64,000 bases of DNA, taken from Microbacterium sp. ABRD28 (GTDB lineage: Bacteria > Actinomycetota > Actinomycetes > Actinomycetales > Microbacteriaceae). Below, in pieces: positions 62,414 through 64,000 of the stretch (position 1 is its first letter; every line of letters begins with the position of its first letter). A model generated the notes under the pieces. That model searched no databases. It was not told the origin of the DNA and was given only the letters and a program-made list of their open reading frames with translations. The stretch is from contig NZ_CP031015.1 in assembly GCF_003850245.1 (NCBI RefSeq), positions 682,001-746,000 of the forward strand, written 5' to 3'. The position numbers and the translations under genes were made by a program.

Positions 62414-64000
62414 GTGGACCACCTCGCAACGACGCTCCCCCCGCAGAGCGACGACGCGCTTCTCACCGAGATCGATGCGTCGCCGGCTCACCCGCGCTTC
62501 GCGCACCAGGGTGTCGCCTTCGGCTGCGACTACAACCCCGAGCAGTGGACGCCCGAGGTGTGGCGCGAAGACGTCGCCCTGATGCGCGAAGCCGGGGTCG
62601 ATCTGGTCGCGATCAACGTCTTCGGCTGGTCGGCCCTCCAGGGGCCCGACGGCGCCTTCCGCTTCGATGAGCTCGACGAGGTCGTCGCGCTGCTGCACGA
62701 GAACGGCATCCGCGTGAACCTCGGCACCGGCACCTCGTCTCCACCGCCGTGGCTGACCACGCGGCATCCAGAGATCCTGCCGGTGATGGATGACGGCACC
62801 ACCCGTTATCCCGGTGGTCGCCAGGCCTGGTGCCCGAGCTCCCCGGTGTTCCGCCGGTACGCGCTCGCGCTGGTCGAGGCCGTCGCCGCACGCTACGGCG
62901 CGCACCCCGCGGTCGCCCTGTGGCACGTCTCCAACGAGCTCGGGTGTCACAACGCCGAATGCCACTGCGCCGAGTCGACCCGAGCCTTCCGCCGGTGGCT
63001 GCAGGCGAGGTACCGCACCATCGACGCGCTGAACGCCGCCTGGGGGACGAGCTTCTGGAGTCAGCGCTACAGCGACTTCGACGAGATCCTCACCCCGCTG
63101 CGCACCGTCTCCACGCGCAACCCGGGGCAGGTCCTGGACTATCGCCGCTTCTGCAGCGACGAGGTGCTCGCCCACTACCGGGCCGAGCGCGACGTGATCC
63201 GTCGCCACAGCGACATCCCCGTCACCACCAACTTCATGGTGACCGCCCACATCGACGCCCTCGACTACTGGACCTGGGCGCCCGAGATGGACGTCATCGC
63301 CAACGACCATTACCTCGACTCCCGACTGGCCGACCCGCTCGCCGAGCTCGCGTTCACCGCCGACCTCACCCGCGGGCTCGCGGGCGGCGAGCCGTGGCTG
63401 CTCATGGAGCACTCCACCGGTGCGGTGAACTGGCAGCCCGTGAATCTCGCCAAGGCACCCGGTCAGATGACCCGCGACTCGCTGTCGCACGTCGCGCGCG
63501 GCGCCGACGCCGTCTGCTACTTCCAGTGGCGCGCCTCGCTCCAGGGCTCGGAGAAGTTCCATTCGGCCCTCCTTCCCCACGCCGGCACCGACAGCGCTCT
63601 CTGGCGCGAGGTGCGAGAGCTGGGCGCTCTGATCGGTCGCCTCGACGAGGTCGCGGGCACCACCGTCACGGCCGACGTCGCGATGCTCTTCAGCTGGGAA
63701 TCCTGGTGGGCCGCCGACGCCGAGAACCGCCCGAACCACGCGCTCGGCTACCTCGACCAGGTGCATGCGATGTACGCAGCGCTCCGCGACCTCGGCCACA
63801 CCGTCGACGTGGTGCGCCCGGGTGCTGACCTCTCGCGCTACCGCCTCGTGGTCGTGCCGGGCCTGCATCTCGTCTCCGACGCCGACGCGCGTGCCCTCGA
63901 CGGCGCCGCCGCGACCGGCACCCACGTCGTCGTCACCTTCTACAGCGGCATCGTCGATGAGAACGACCGGGTCCGCCCGGGCGGTCACCCCGGTGCGTGG
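62414..64000 (+). CDS. GH42 beta-galactosidase, truncated by window edge
   Basis: The frame runs 529 codons from GTG 62414 to the right edge without a stop. It has the GH42 opening GCDYNPEQW, the acid/base Glu175 in LWHVSNELG, the nucleophile Glu332 in LMEHSTG, and zinc-type Cys residues in WCPSSP and CHNAECHC. It hydrolyses terminal beta-galactosides. GTG 62414 follows TGGAGA. No signal peptide is seen, so the enzyme is cytoplasmic and an importer is expected elsewhere. Confidence 0.93.
   Translation, partial: MDHLATTLPPQSDDALLTEIDASPAHPRFAHQGVAFGCDYNPEQWTPEVWREDVALMREAGVDLVAINVFGWSALQGPDGAFRFDELDEVVALLHENGIRVNLGTGTSSPPPWLTTRHPEILPVMDDGTTRYPGGRQAWCPSSPVFRRYALALVEAVAARYGAHPAVALWHVSNELGCHNAECHCAESTRAFRRWLQARYRTIDALNAAWGTSFWSQRYSDFDEILTPLRTVSTRNPGQVLDYRRFCSDEVLAHYRAERDVIRRHSDIPVTTNFMVTAHIDALDYWTWAPEMDVIANDHYLDSRLADPLAELAFTADLTRGLAGGEPWLLMEHSTGAVNWQPVNLAKAPGQMTRDSLSHVARGADAVCYFQWRASLQGSEKFHSALLPHAGTDSALWREVRELGALIGRLDEVAGTTVTADVAMLFSWESWWAADAENRPNHALGYLDQVHAMYAALRDLGHTVDVVRPGADLSRYRLVVVPGLHLVSDADARALDGAAATGTHVVVTFYSGIVDENDRVRPGGHPGAW

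Overview
The window is a contiguous piece of a high-GC actinobacterial chromosome. GTG starts are frequent, the Ala-Ser codon pair GCATCC recurs, and several actinobacterial families are present (DUF3073, TIGR02611, the Rv2578c-type radical SAM protein, the Ski2-like helicase with a DUF3516-type C-terminus, a TipA-like MerR regulator). The gene content and style fit Microbacteriaceae, most likely Microbacterium or a close relative. This is inference from sequence style, not a database result. No rRNA, tRNA, CRISPR array, prophage or insertion sequence was found.

Layout. 1-5.1 kb: the end of a GH1 beta-glucosidase with its LacI regulator, a uracil/xanthine permease and an ABC exporter pair. 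5.1-12.4 kb: a purine synthesis block (purC, purD, purM, purF) interleaved with a sterol-carrier-like protein, two related small membrane proteins and an unknown protein. 12.5-18.5 kb: small stress and regulatory genes. These are DUF3073, a universal stress protein, a PadR/DUF4097 operon divergent from a TipA-like MerR gene, a Rho_N protein, topoisomerase IB and two tandem crcB fluoride channel genes. 18.5-28 kb: an RND transporter with a long acidic tail, a DUF998 membrane protein, a DEAD-box helicase with 22 Arg-rich repeats, a radical SAM protein and an M15 peptidase.

28-35.4 kb: a microbial rhodopsin with a DTE proton-pump motif, an acyl-CoA dehydrogenase and an ECF transporter (T, fused A-A', and a probable S subunit separated by an S11 peptidase on the other strand). 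35.4-47.5 kb: a large secreted subtilase, pirin and GNAT genes, a Ski2-like helicase, DUF1697, RecQ and formate-THF ligase. 47.7-57 kb: an acyl-CoA oxidase, DNA glycosylase I, a short UvrA paralogue, a tandem-repeat intergenic region, flavin reductase, a recombinase-like protein without the catalytic serine, a Na+/H+ antiporter and malate dehydrogenase. 57-64 kb: a zinc metallopeptidase, proline iminopeptidase, a phytanoyl-CoA dioxygenase divergent from an AraC regulator, and a LacI regulator divergent from a GH42 beta-galactosidase that runs off the window.

Most genes are housekeeping or common accessory genes. The most distinctive signals are: the rhodopsin and its structured leader; the TipA-like gene, which keeps a MerR-type promoter and a strong in-frame internal start; a 3.3-copy tandem repeat of about 114 bp between the uvrA-like and flavin reductase genes; a set of long palindromic elements, one of them inside a coding sequence; and twin hairpins with identical loops just upstream of the formate-THF ligase start.
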